From Sphingomonas sp. R-74633 (GTDB taxonomy: Bacteria > Pseudomonadota > Alphaproteobacteria > Sphingomonadales > Sphingomonadaceae), in the NCBI RefSeq assembly GCF_013416555.1, contig NZ_JACCFG010000002.1, positions 682,001 through 746,000 of the forward strand: DNA of 64,000 nucleotides. The letters run 5' to 3'. Positions 24,244 to 33,283 of this stretch are shown here, in pieces. The notes under the pieces were generated by a model. It saw nothing but the letters and a program-made list of their open reading frames with translations, was not told where the DNA came from and did no database searches. A program made the translations under genes and the position numbers. Position 1 is the stretch's first letter; every line of letters begins with the position of its first letter.

Positions 24244-25551
24244 TTGATCTATGCGCGGCGGGCATTGCAACAAAGGCTCGATGCGCTTCGCCCGATATTA
24301 GGCGAGGCGGCGGTCACTGCGCTTGCGGCTCGTCTTAATCGGTCGGGGCGCGACCGCATGGCCGCGATGTGGGAAGTGGCCGTCCTGCACGCACTGTCGG
24401 GACTTGGATCGGTGCAAAACGAAGTGCCCTTATCGTCCGGGCGCCGTCCCGATATCGCATTCGCCTCGGCGGAGCTGGGCTTCGTCGCCGATATCACCTC
24501 GGTCTCCGACGACGGTCTCGATAGCCGTAATCCCTTCTCGACCCTGATGCACGAAATCGAATTGTCCAAGACCCGGCTCGGTCTGGCGACCGGCGGCCTG
24601 CATCTCGATGTCCAGTCGGTCCGCGAGCAGCGCCGGCGCGGCACGGTGACGACCTTGCGCTTGCCCGAACGGGCGCGCATCCCCGATTTCGTCCGCGAGG
24701 ATGTATTGCCCCGGCTGCGCGAGCAGATCGCGGCGAAGGAGCCTATCCTGCGAATCTCGCTTGAGGATGAGAATGTCGGGCTGAGCATCACCATCGACCC
24801 GAAGAAGTCGCCCTATAATAGCGGCCATTACGCGGCCTATGACATCCCGACGATCCGCGACAAGAATCCGCTCTATTCGGCGATGAAGGCCAAGGCCGAT
24901 CAGCTCCGTGCCGCAGAGGGCCTCAAGGGGATCATTGTCGGCGACGCTGGCTGCCGAGCGCTCGCCGACCGCGGCCCAGGCGGCGACGGGCTGAGCGCAC
25001 GGCAGATCGCCGCCGAGCTGCTGCGCCAATATAGCTCGATCGACTTTGTCCTGCTGCTGTCGGTGCGCGAGGCGCCGAACGATTGGGCGCGGCCGGGCCG
25101 GCCCGAACGCGGTAATTGGGCGCTGCTGGAAATGCGCGGGCGACACGCCCAGGCGGCAGCCTTCGACGCCCTGTTTCGCAGGATGATGGCGGCTCTGCCA
25201 CCGCCCGTAATGATGCCGACGAACGGTGCGCTGCGTGCACAGGAACCGGGCTATGATCTCGGACACCATGGAGGATATCAATTGGGCGGACGCAAGGTGC
25301 GCATCGGCGCGCGCGAATTGATTGAGGTGTTGGCGGGCCAGCGCACCCTTGCCGACGATGGCGCCAAATTTCCCGGCCGAGGATCCGCGCCCGCGCGGCC
25401 GAACATCGTCCAAGCCGCGTTCGCGCGGAATCTCGCCGAGGGGCGGCTGCCCGCCGCGGTCACGGTGATACCGACCGACGAGGATGATTCCGACGACTGG
25501 ATCGAATTCGAGTTCGGCGACGTCGATCCCGCGATTGCGCCGCTGAAATAG
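24244..25551 (+). CDS. Unassigned protein with a PD-(D/E)XK-like signature
   Basis: A 435-residue soluble protein of unknown family. The N-terminus has a nuclease-like series: WEVAVLHAL with Glu44, RRPDIAF with Asp70, then ADITSVSD with Asp83 and Thr85 where a lysine would be usual. This is the E-PD-DxK spacing of restriction-type nucleases with a variant last position. The rest is alpha/beta with an HHGGYQLGG motif and an acidic tail (EDDSDDWIEFEFGD). The start is TTG 24244, supported by GAGGAGGGG about 9 bases upstream. It converges with the 514-residue gene, four bases separating the stops. Nuclease function is inference from three residues. Confidence 0.65.
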   Translation: MIYARRALQQRLDALRPILGEAAVTALAARLNRSGRDRMAAMWEVAVLHALSGLGSVQNEVPLSSGRRPDIAFASAELGFVADITSVSDDGLDSRNPFSTLMHEIELSKTRLGLATGGLHLDVQSVREQRRRGTVTTLRLPERARIPDFVREDVLPRLREQIAAKEPILRISLEDENVGLSITIDPKKSPYNSGHYAAYDIPTIRDKNPLYSAMKAKADQLRAAEGLKGIIVGDAGCRALADRGPGGDGLSARQIAAELLRQYSSIDFVLLLSVREAPNDWARPGRPERGNWALLEMRGRHAQAAAFDALFRRMMAALPPPVMMPTNGALRAQEPGYDLGHHGGYQLGGRKVRIGARELIEVLAGQRTLADDGAKFPGRGSAPARPNIVQAAFARNLAEGRLPAAVTVIPTDEDDSDDWIEFEFGDVDPAIAPLK

Positions 25552-25555
25552 CAGG

Positions 25556-27100
25556 CTAGTCTTCGGGGCCCTGGGGCACGAGAATGAGGTTCTTGGGATC
25601 GATCAAAATGCTGACCGCATTGGCGGTGGCGAGCTCCGCGCCATATGCGTCGAGATCGGTGACCCCCGGGCGGATATCGAGCAGTTCGAACCGCGTCGAG
25701 GCAAACCTCGGGTGCTCGGGCGCCTCGCGCGTCAGGATCACCTTCACCGCGAAGCTGACGGCGGCTCCGGCAAACGCGATACTGTCGAAATAGAGCGCTT
25801 CGACCGGGTCTTCGCCCTCCGCTCCTTCCAGGATATCGAATTCGATACGAGCGAGCGGCGCCGGGTTAAGCAGGATGTCGGTCGCCATCTGTACTGCATC
25901 CGCCTCCCAGATTTCGCCGATTGCGAAATCGGCACGCGCCGTGGTGCCGGCCAGCGCCAGCACGCTTTGCCAGCGCTCTACGAACTCCAGCAAGCGGGGC
26001 AGCTGCTCGAGATAGGGGCCATCGAGACCGCCGGCCGGCACGGTCATCGGCGGCAGCCGCAGCTCCCGGAATTCAAGCTCCATCGTGCCCGTTCCGCTGG
26101 CCAGATAGGTGAGGCCGCGAAGCAGCAGGACCCATTCGTCCAAGCCGCGGCCCTCTTCCGTGAAGGTGCCGTTGGTCTGGACGTCGAGCCCGTCTTCCCT
26201 GAACCAGGCGGTCAGCACCCGATGCTTGATCACCAGGATCGGACCGCCCTCCAGCGGCGGCGAGGCGAACGCCTCGCAGCGGAACAGCGCCGCCGGCCGA
26301 CGCGGACCGTTGCGCATCACGATGTCGCACGCGCCCACCGTCGGTAGCTGGATCGCGAATTCCTCGACACCATCCAGCAGCGAACCCTGATAGGGAACCC
26401 TTATGTCGAAGCGGCGGTCATAGGCCTGCATCTGCAAGGGCTTCAGCGGCTCCAGCCCGGACAGCATCTTGATGAGCTGGTCCTTGCTCTCCACCCAGAT
26501 CAGCGCATCCGCCTCGATGCCGCCCCCCTCATAGCCCAGATGCGCCAGCTGGCTTTGCTTGCGGTCCGAATAGGCGCCCGGCTGCTCGGCGACCAGCGCT
26601 GCGAGCGCGTCGCGAAGTCCCTCGGGCGTCGGCTTGAAACGGATGCCTTTGTGGTAGTCGAACGACATCGTCATGTGATTGACGTCTGTGCGTCCTGCCG
26701 CCTCCACCCGCCGCAGCCGGTGCAGGACGCGGCCAAGCTCGTCGTCGATGAGATGGATCAAATATCCCATCAGCGCCGTGCCGTCGGGACGCATTCGGAA
26801 GATCACCACCGCCGCGGGCGCCACATCCTTGGCGAGGCGTTCGATCGACGATAGCCGTGCGCTGATCCGCGTGCCGCTCTCGCCGGCGGTGGACTTTACC
26901 TGGATCTGGCATGCCTTTGGCGCGCGTTGGTCGAGCAGCTCGCCCGTGCCCGCAGCCATCGGGAATTCGACCCGAAAATCCCATCCGGTGCGGTCCCGGT
27001 CGCTCTTGTTGCACACCAGCTTCGCCTGGCCACACAAGGTGCGGAACAGGCTTTCGCCGACATCACCCAGTTCGTCCGGTGTCAGAGGCTCCATTATCAC
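25556..27100 (-). CDS. DUF4365-like putative nuclease, unassigned C-terminus
   Basis: A 514-residue protein. The first ~130 residues resemble DUF4365, a PD-(D/E)XK-like domain: GESLFRTLC with Glu16, RTGWDFRVEF with Asp41, and CQIQVKST with Gln67 and Lys69, the E-D-QxK catalytic set. The remaining ~380 residues match nothing I recognise; they include an all-beta stretch (GTGTMELEFRELRLPP) and an acidic end (KNLILVPQGPED). GTG 27100 is preferred, with AGGA upstream; ATG 27094 is an alternative. It follows the HEPN-like gene by eight bases on the same strand, so the two form an operon and possibly a two-component defence system. Confidence 0.68.
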   Translation of the reverse strand: MIMEPLTPDELGDVGESLFRTLCGQAKLVCNKSDRDRTGWDFRVEFPMAAGTGELLDQRAPKACQIQVKSTAGESGTRISARLSSIERLAKDVAPAAVVIFRMRPDGTALMGYLIHLIDDELGRVLHRLRRVEAAGRTDVNHMTMSFDYHKGIRFKPTPEGLRDALAALVAEQPGAYSDRKQSQLAHLGYEGGGIEADALIWVESKDQLIKMLSGLEPLKPLQMQAYDRRFDIRVPYQGSLLDGVEEFAIQLPTVGACDIVMRNGPRRPAALFRCEAFASPPLEGGPILVIKHRVLTAWFREDGLDVQTNGTFTEEGRGLDEWVLLLRGLTYLASGTGTMELEFRELRLPPMTVPAGGLDGPYLEQLPRLLEFVERWQSVLALAGTTARADFAIGEIWEADAVQMATDILLNPAPLARIEFDILEGAEGEDPVEALYFDSIAFAGAAVSFAVKVILTREAPEHPRFASTRFELLDIRPGVTDLDAYGAELATANAVSILIDPKNLILVPQGPED

Positions 27101-27108
27101 AGGTGTCC

Positions 27109-27933
27109 TCAGGGGGCGGCCGTCGGGCCGCGATCGAAGCGCCGCAGCAGCAAGGTGGTCGCGAGCAGAACCGTGTGCAGCCGGAACGTGCTGTCATCCT
27201 CGTCCGACAGGCCGGGATGCGGCCCCGCCGGGTGGAGTCGTTTGACCAGCCCGTTGATATAGCCCTTGCCGTCATCGGCCCATTCGTTGAGCGCGACACT
27301 CAGGAACCCGTGCGAGGCCAATTTGGACCGGCGCGGCTGGCCGGTCGGCAGTGCTTTCGCGCTTGGATCGATCCGCTCGGCGATCGCGTCGAGGAGGGCG
27401 TCGAAAAAGGTCCGGATCTGGCCATTTGCGCCCGCCCAATTGCCGCGAGCATGCGCATCCATCGCCTGCTGCAAATGGCCCTTGGGCGTCTCAAGGCCGT
27501 GTTTGCCAAGCAGGCGCATTAGCTCCGACTCGGTTTCCGGCAGCCCGATATCGGCGGGAAGGATTCGCCGAAGCGCACCGTCTGCGACCGTATATCCATC
27601 CATCTCGAGCGTGCGCTTGAAGGTCTCTATCTCCGGGGTGAGCCGGGCCGGCCTGGACCATTCATATTCCGGCTCAGGGGGCAGCAGCTGGACCGCGCGC
27701 TCGACCAACACCGATGCCAGCGGTTCGCCATCGACCAGCATCGTTGGATTGAGATCGAACAGCCGCTTCAGGTCGCTTGCCCGGTTCTTGAGGCTGATCG
27801 GCTCGCTGCGGATCCGGGTATAGATTTCCGGACCCAGCTCAACGAGGAACGCGGTGAAGTCCTTGTGATACCAGGCCGCTTCCATCGTATCGATTGAGGC
27901 GATGACGCAGCGGCGGGAGAATATAGCGGTCAT
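27109..27933 (-). CDS. HEPN-like protein, partner of the DUF4365-like gene
   Basis: A 274-residue mostly helical protein. Its C-terminal half reads like an abortive-infection HEPN domain: AMDAHARGNWAGANGQIRTFFDALLD, then KRLHPAGPHPGLSDEDDSTFRLHTVLL, where an Arg and several His could form the RNase site. The N-terminal half (ERAVQLLPPEPEYEW; DIGLPETESELMRLL) is unassigned. ATG 27933 is followed at 27925-27930 by basic residues and no signal peptide. It leads the two-gene minus-strand unit with the 514-residue nuclease-like protein. Assignment to AbiJ-type or related families is a guess from pattern. Confidence 0.62.
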   Translation of the reverse strand: MTAIFSRRCVIASIDTMEAAWYHKDFTAFLVELGPEIYTRIRSEPISLKNRASDLKRLFDLNPTMLVDGEPLASVLVERAVQLLPPEPEYEWSRPARLTPEIETFKRTLEMDGYTVADGALRRILPADIGLPETESELMRLLGKHGLETPKGHLQQAMDAHARGNWAGANGQIRTFFDALLDAIAERIDPSAKALPTGQPRRSKLASHGFLSVALNEWADDGKGYINGLVKRLHPAGPHPGLSDEDDSTFRLHTVLLATTLLLRRFDRGPTAAP

Positions 27934-28143
27934 GTTTTACGTGCCTGCGAGCTGAGACGATAGCATGCCGCGCACCCGGGTAAAGATCGCGCGTACGCAC
28001 ACCGGCGGGACGACAAGTGCCACTAGCTATCCTATAGAGTAATGCGAGCTCGCGTCATACCGTCCTGCGCGCCGGAATTCGAACCATGACCGCACCGATA
28101 CTTGCAGTATTTCCGCGCGGCCGCCGACCGAAAGGGCGCAACC

Positions 28144-28740
28144 ATGGGTGAGGCAACGCAGCGTGCCCGCGCCTATGGAGAGGCCAAGGCCGGGCTTTTC
28201 GCAGGTTTGGCCGATCCGCAATCGCATGCGGTCGCCACCGCGGCGATCCAGCTGTTCGAGCGGTTCGTTTTGCCAAACCGCTATACAGGCGGCTGCTACC
28301 TCACCACCATGTTCCTCCACCGATATCTGGCCGATGAGCGCGGCATCATCACGGTTCCGGTCGTTGGCTATGTGAACGACGGCACCGACGATATCATGAT
28401 CTCGCATGCCTGGAACGAGTATCAGGGCCGCAAGGTCGACATCACCTTGAACCTGGTCGACCCGCAGATCAGTCTTTCGGGCGACCTGCTCGTGCTCGAC
28501 CATGCCTTGCGTCCCGGCCGCGCAGTCTATTCCTACCACGCTGCACTGAACGCGGCCGGCGAGGCTGCGAATGCCGCGATCGAGAGCGGCGGCGGCTTTC
28601 CGGCCCAGCTGCTTCGCCACAAGCAGGCAGAGCATGAGGGGATTGTGGCGAAGATGGCGCAGCCCGCGCTCATGGTTCAGCACCAGGCGCTGGCGCCGCC
28701 GGGCTTGCGCTACGCGGACATGCGCGCACATCTCGACTGA
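28144..28740 (+). CDS. Unassigned protein with a Cys-His-Asp triad
   Basis: A 198-residue protein of unknown family. Its core, GGCYLTTMFLHRYL with Cys51, ISHAWNEY with His88 and KVDITLN with Asp99, has the order and spacing of transglutaminase-like or papain-like cysteine hydrolases, which could cut or crosslink a protein or amide. The C-terminal 80 residues are helical. No signal peptide, so it acts in the cytoplasm. It is a lone plus-strand gene flanked by minus-strand nuclease-like genes in the island. ATG 28144 is the best start; an upstream in-frame ATG at 28102 adds a basic, unlikely extension. Confidence 0.65.
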   Translation: MGEATQRARAYGEAKAGLFAGLADPQSHAVATAAIQLFERFVLPNRYTGGCYLTTMFLHRYLADERGIITVPVVGYVNDGTDDIMISHAWNEYQGRKVDITLNLVDPQISLSGDLLVLDHALRPGRAVYSYHAALNAAGEAANAAIESGGGFPAQLLRHKQAEHEGIVAKMAQPALMVQHQALAPPGLRYADMRAHLD

Positions 28741-28746
28741 ATCAGC

Positions 28747-29463
28747 TCAGAGCTCGATCCACAGATGATCGATGTCGATGGGCGGAGATCCGTTGATCCT
28801 CGCATGGCTCGATCGCAGCGCCGCCGTGCGGGAGACCCCGTCATGCGCCACGAGCTCCAGCCTGTCCCGGATCGACCAGCCCGGCACCGAAGCGGCGACG
28901 ACCCCGTCGATCCAGCCGTCGATTTGCGCCTGCCAATGGGTGACATCGCGTTCCTGGATATAGCCGATCATCGCAGCGCGCGCGTGCACCGCAGCATGAT
29001 GTCCGGCCTTGAAGCGTTGCACGCCGCCCGTGGAGCTGAAGCGGCTGATCAGATATTCGCGTTCATCGCGGTTGCTTCCTGTGGGCGTCGGCAGCCGCTT
29101 GCACTCGATCGGCAGCATCGTGCGATACTCATTATATTCGCGGCCCTCGATCCAGATCACTTGGCCGCTGGGCGCAACCGCGAGATCGATCGAACGGTTA
29201 CCGTTGGCCTCATCGGGCTCCTCCCGCTTGAATTGCAGGAAATCCCAGCCGGGCGTGTGACGCGTCACGCTGTTGAGGCGCGAGCAAAGCTGCGCTGTCA
29301 GCTTAGTCTCGCCGGCGGCCACATCGCGCGCCGGATCGTCGCGCCACGCCGGCAAGGCGCCTGCAATGAAGCCGACCAGCGCCGATAGCCATTCGCCGGG
29401 CAAGTGCAGGCTGATGTCGAGCGCACCCGTTGCCGCCTGACCGTCGCCCTGGTCGGCCAGCAC
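28747..29463 (-). CDS. Putative restriction endonuclease, PD-(D/E)XK type
   Basis: A 238-residue protein starting two bases after the stop of the modification methylase, on the same strand. It carries a restriction-type signature: Glu52 (GETKLTAQL), Asp93 in RSIDLAV, and Glu120-Cys-Lys122 in LPIECKRL, in the order of the PD-(D/E)XK site. This and the position make it the likely cutting partner of the methylase, or a nuclease acting with it. I do not recognise the family by name and the target is unknown. Converges with the Cys-His-Asp gene, six bases apart. Confidence 0.65.
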   Translation of the reverse strand: MLADQGDGQAATGALDISLHLPGEWLSALVGFIAGALPAWRDDPARDVAAGETKLTAQLCSRLNSVTRHTPGWDFLQFKREEPDEANGNRSIDLAVAPSGQVIWIEGREYNEYRTMLPIECKRLPTPTGSNRDEREYLISRFSSTGGVQRFKAGHHAAVHARAAMIGYIQERDVTHWQAQIDGWIDGVVAASVPGWSIRDRLELVAHDGVSRTAALRSSHARINGSPPIDIDHLWIEL

Positions 29464-29465
29464 CG

Positions 29466-32339
29466 CTAGAAGCCCTGCGCCCGCAAGTCGGCCAGAATAT
29501 CGTCCGCATCGCGAAGTGCGATCGATCGTGTCCAGAACCGGTGCCGGTCGGGCTTGAGCAGGAAAACGAAGTCGCGGTCATATAACCGCGTGATGCGCGT
29601 AATTGTGAGGCTCGAACCGCGACGCTCGCGCAGCAGGGTATCGAGCTTGGTGCGCAGTTCCTCTGCGTTCGACCAATCGACCTTGCCGTCGCCGAACGCA
29701 TAGGCCTGGCAGATTGCGCCAGGCCATTGAAAGCCCACGACGGCGCGCAGCGGCTTTCGCGAATACACGGCGCTGATCTGGCTGATCAGCGTGGCGTCGA
29801 AGAGCTTGAGTGCGGCGTCGGGCGCTACCTTCATCAAGGGAGAGGCCGTGCCGCGTCGGATGAATTCGCGCTGATATTCGACGATGTCCGCCGCGATGAT
29901 CCGCTCATTGGGGCTCAGATCGAGATCGTCGCCATTCGCATACGGCAGCGCCAGAATGTCGGCGCCCAGAATTGCGGTAGCACGCTGCACGAACAGGCTC
30001 GCACTGATACCAGCCACATAGGCCTTGAGGACCATGGCTTCGCGCTGGAGCCACGCCTCGATGGCCTGGAGCTGCGCAATGTCGGTCCTGGCGGCAGCGA
30101 GACCGACGATGCGATGCTTGTAGGTCAGATAATGCCCGTCCCACAGCCCGTGATGCAGATCCTCATTCTCTTTCACCAACAGGAACGGCGGCGTGAAGCG
30201 CCGCTCGCTCTTGGTATCCTTGATGGGCAGGTCCGGCACGGTCTCCAGATCGCTGGAATCGATGCCGGACGCCGACAGCGCCTCGGTCGGCAGCAGAGGC
30301 TTTCCGATCAAATGGTCGGCCGGGCGTCCAATACCCTTCTTGCCGGCAATATATCCCTCGCCGCAATCCCAGCCGCGGCCCCGCGCGAAATCGCGCAGCG
30401 TCGGATAGGCACGAAGTCGTTCGATAAGGTCGCGCACGCGCGCGCCGCCCAGAAGGTTGGCGCGCCATACCGACGGCGCCTTCTCGGCATGCCGGTTCTC
30501 GATCCAGTGCAGATCATAATAGTCGATGTCGAAGCCCTGCTCGGCCGTGGCACGTCCATTGCGGCGGAAGACGGCGTGCAGCAGGCGACCCTCGGGCGCG
30601 GGCTTTGCCGCTTCCGCCAGAACCACGACAACCTTCGGATCCGCATTGCCCTTCTTGAACAGCCCGCGGACCGAGACAAAGTCCAATATCTCGCGAACCG
30701 CCCAACGCTCGAAAAAGCGCCGCCGAAACGCATCGGCATTCTGATTGTACAGGAAACCTGCCGGCTCGACCAAGGCGAGCACACCGCCCGGCTCCAACAG
30801 CTCCATCGCCTCGTGCAAGAACAGATAGGCGAGCTGGGTATCCGCCAGCAGGCCATGTGCCTTTTGATAGGCGGCGTAGCTCTTCTTCGCGCCTTCGGTA
30901 GTCAGGGCGGATTCAAACGGCGGGTTGCCTACAATCACCGCGACCGGCGCGTCCACCAGCAAATCCGCCTTGGCCTGGAAGAAGCAGCTCCAGCGCAGCG
31001 TCACCCCGGCAAGCGGCGGAAACAGCTTCACGCTGGCACGAATGTCCTCCGGCTGCAGCGCATCGCACAGGCTCAGGCACAGGCTGAACGCAGCCAGCTC
31101 GATTGCACCTTCCTCGACGTCGATGCCGTGCACGCGCCGAAGCAGCGGCCGCAGCTGGTCGATCTCCGGCCGTGCCCAATCGTTGCGCATGCGCCAGTGG
31201 AGGACGAGTCGCTTATACGCCTCGACCAGGAACACGCCCGAGCCGCAAGCTGGGTCCAGGATCACGCCGTCGCCCGCCATTAATGCGTCGAGCCGCTCCC
31301 AGCTCAATGTTTCCTCGAGCATGAGGCGGACCAGCGCCGGCGGCGTGTATATCGAGCTCGAGGCGTCCTTGACGAAAAGCTGATAGATGTTGCTGATCAA
31401 CTCGACGGGCAGATCCCGGAACGAGTAGAGCCGCCACAGGCTGAGCTGCCCTGTCGAGTCCGCCCGGCCCTCCACAAGTCGCGCGTAATTGGCGAGTTCG
31501 CAGCTTTCCGCCAGCGTGGCACGCTCGGTGTCGGTCAGCCGGAATACGTGACCGTTGAATCGATCTTCCAGTGCCTCCAGCAATTGGACCAGGGCCGGTC
31601 CATCGCCGAGCACTTCGAAGAACTTCACCGCGCCCGGCTTGGCGCGCGAGAAGTCGTCGGGCCTGAGCACAGAACGCTCTTCCAAATATGCGATCAACAG
31701 CGAAAGGATCAGCAGCCGCCGCCTCAGCCGCGGCTCGAGTAGCGCGCTTTCGGTCAGTTGTTTGGCGAGCGCGCGCACCTCTTCGACCAGCGTGCGATGC
31801 GCCGCTTTCTGGGCGGAGAGCATGAGATCGCAGGCGAAGGGATCGTCCCAGATGGTGCCGTTGCGGATTTGATCGGCATTCCACCACGCATCGAGGCCAT
31901 CGGCGATGTCGGCAGCCAGGGACAATGTTCGAATGGGCCGGCACACCGGAACATCGTCCGGCCCCAGGAAGTCCGGCTCATGCGCGCAGCGGAACAGCTG
32001 GATGCGGCCGGGGGAGGCGCGATATACCAGCGGAACCCCGCCCCAGCTCCACAGCCGCTTGTGCAGCTCGGCGAAGCCGGCGTCGTCCAGTCCTTCGCCT
32101 GAATCGAAGATCAGCGCTTGCGCCACTGGAGCCCGGCCGTGCCGGCCGGCCTCGAAGAAGACCGCGCGCGCGCCATAGCCCTGCGCCTTCTCCATTACGG
32201 CGACTTCCTCGGGTGGGCGATCCTGGGGCGCGTAGCCGTCGACCGCGACAAGGCCGTCCACGGCCGGTACCCCGGCGCCATCACCGATGGCGAACAACCA
32301 GTCGGCCGCCACGAACGCGTCGCGCCGCTCGTACGTCAT
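29466..32339 (-). CDS. Eco57I-like N6-adenine DNA methyltransferase
   Basis: A 957-residue DNA methyltransferase. The SAM-binding motif DPACGSGVFLVEAY is at ~361-374 and the catalytic VGNPPFES at ~468-475. The first ~350 residues (EKAQGYGARAVFFEAGRHGR, then LIFDSGEG, then LVYRASPGRIQLF) are typical of Eco57I/type IIG-related enzymes but show no clear nuclease site, and a separate nuclease candidate follows, so this may be a split system. The last ~400 residues include a probable target-recognition region. Regulation is likely through the small ribbon-helix-helix gene 49 bases upstream. Relation to BREX PglX is possible, but no other BREX gene is present. Confidence 0.85.
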   Translation of the reverse strand: MTYERRDAFVAADWLFAIGDGAGVPAVDGLVAVDGYAPQDRPPEEVAVMEKAQGYGARAVFFEAGRHGRAPVAQALIFDSGEGLDDAGFAELHKRLWSWGGVPLVYRASPGRIQLFRCAHEPDFLGPDDVPVCRPIRTLSLAADIADGLDAWWNADQIRNGTIWDDPFACDLMLSAQKAAHRTLVEEVRALAKQLTESALLEPRLRRRLLILSLLIAYLEERSVLRPDDFSRAKPGAVKFFEVLGDGPALVQLLEALEDRFNGHVFRLTDTERATLAESCELANYARLVEGRADSTGQLSLWRLYSFRDLPVELISNIYQLFVKDASSSIYTPPALVRLMLEETLSWERLDALMAGDGVILDPACGSGVFLVEAYKRLVLHWRMRNDWARPEIDQLRPLLRRVHGIDVEEGAIELAAFSLCLSLCDALQPEDIRASVKLFPPLAGVTLRWSCFFQAKADLLVDAPVAVIVGNPPFESALTTEGAKKSYAAYQKAHGLLADTQLAYLFLHEAMELLEPGGVLALVEPAGFLYNQNADAFRRRFFERWAVREILDFVSVRGLFKKGNADPKVVVVLAEAAKPAPEGRLLHAVFRRNGRATAEQGFDIDYYDLHWIENRHAEKAPSVWRANLLGGARVRDLIERLRAYPTLRDFARGRGWDCGEGYIAGKKGIGRPADHLIGKPLLPTEALSASGIDSSDLETVPDLPIKDTKSERRFTPPFLLVKENEDLHHGLWDGHYLTYKHRIVGLAAARTDIAQLQAIEAWLQREAMVLKAYVAGISASLFVQRATAILGADILALPYANGDDLDLSPNERIIAADIVEYQREFIRRGTASPLMKVAPDAALKLFDATLISQISAVYSRKPLRAVVGFQWPGAICQAYAFGDGKVDWSNAEELRTKLDTLLRERRGSSLTITRITRLYDRDFVFLLKPDRHRFWTRSIALRDADDILADLRAQGF

Positions 32340-32388
32340 GCCGACCGCCGCGCGAAGCGAGCAGACAGCCGATGGGCCACGCTCATCC

Positions 32389-32577
32389 TCACTTCTGCCG
32401 CCGTTTCTTCGACAAGGCGAAGCCCTCCTTGAGGAGGTCCGTCATCGTGATTCCCTGCGAGCCGGCGAAGCCCTTGAACTCCTTCTTGAAGTCCGGGCTG
32501 ACCTTGAAATTGAGTGTCTTGTTTTCGCCCTCGACGGCGGTGTCGTCCGCGGGACCATCGTCTCGGCTGTTTGCCAA
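32389..32577 (-). CDS. Small ribbon-helix-helix protein, likely regulator of the methylase operon
   Basis: A 62-residue protein with a flexible acidic N-terminus (SRDDGPADDTAVEGEN) and a ParG/Arc-like ribbon-helix-helix: strand KTLNFKVSP, helix FKKEFKGFAGSQ, helix TMTDLLKEGFALSKKR. The proposed start is TTG 32577, seven bases after AAGGGG on the minus strand; upstream ATGs give longer proteins with implausible N-termini. It precedes the methylase on the same strand, and a cluster of direct and inverted repeats lies just upstream (32646-32732), the expected operator or centromere-like site. Confidence 0.68.
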   Translation of the reverse strand: MANSRDDGPADDTAVEGENKTLNFKVSPDFKKEFKGFAGSQGITMTDLLKEGFALSKKRRQK

Positions 32578-32645
32578 CTCGCATCCCCTTACCGAACGAT
32601 CGCCCCCCACAGGCCGCATGGGCTGTGCTGAAAATACAGATTTCC

Positions 32646-32732
32646 GTCTTTCTGGCAATCCCGAAAGCCAGAAAACCAGAAAGACCGAAATAACGAAAGC
32701 AAGAAATAACGAAATCTGTCTTTCTGGCTTTC
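32646..32732. repeat. Repeat cluster upstream of the ribbon-helix-helix gene
   Basis: An AT-rich island in GC-rich DNA. GTCTTTCTGGC occurs twice directly (32646-32656, 32718-32728). GAAAGCCAGAAA (32663-32674) is the exact complement of TTTCTGGCTTTC (32721-32732), and CCAGAAAGAC (32676-32685) is a further inverted copy. GAAATAACGAAA occurs twice 16 bases apart (32687-32698, 32703-32714). Position and symmetry fit a multi-dimer binding site for the RHH protein, and the AT content a promoter. Confidence 0.7.
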
Positions 32733-33283
32733 TGCATGGAGTTGCGGTCATTTCGAGTCTTTATGGTGCTGGAGCGGCACGCTTGGTAGAACAAACAAAG
32801 AACATAAATGCGAATAAGTACAGCGCCGAGGCGTCAGATTGCTTTGGGCGCGCGACGTTTTGAAAGCTGTAGGTCGGCTAGCGGGCCATTCTTGGTGGGG
32901 AATCTGTGGAACGCGGGCTTAATTGGTGCGCACTCTGGCGGCACCTGCGGAGCCACCAGGGGTCGCGCGTCTTTGCTTGCCGCGTGGCACGCTCGCGCGG
33001 CCGGAGGTCAGGGCGGCGGCTGGCCCACAGGCCCGCGCGCACGCCGCCCTGCCGGCCGGCCTTTCGCGAGGGTGCGCTTTTGTCGGCCTGCGGCGGGGAT
33101 CAGGCGATGTTGGCGCCTGATTCGCGATTACTAGACACCTGGTCCCGTGGGCATTCGCTTCCTCAAAGCGATCGTCGAACAACCGAGGTTGTCGATACCC
33201 TTAGACATTAGGGCACTTAGGGTATGGTCTAGCACACATGATAGCTGAATTCCGTCCGTTAGCGCTAATTTCGCCGTGGGTAG
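32733..33283. other. Intergenic region without a supportable gene
   Basis: Between the repeat cluster and the AbiE operator. Open frames here are GC-driven with arginine-rich, irregular products and no start signals. The only structure noted is a short inverted repeat, ATACCCT (33195-33201) and AGGGTAT (33219-33225), within a lower-GC stretch that could be a promoter or operator. The sequence change across the gap suggests a junction between two acquired modules. Confidence 0.4.

Noticed and set aside
28060..28090. GGTTCGAATTCC on the minus strand, like a tRNA T-loop and a possible attachment site
   Set aside because: The flanking bases do not form a T-stem or acceptor stem and no other tRNA arms are present; the match is a near-palindrome by chance.
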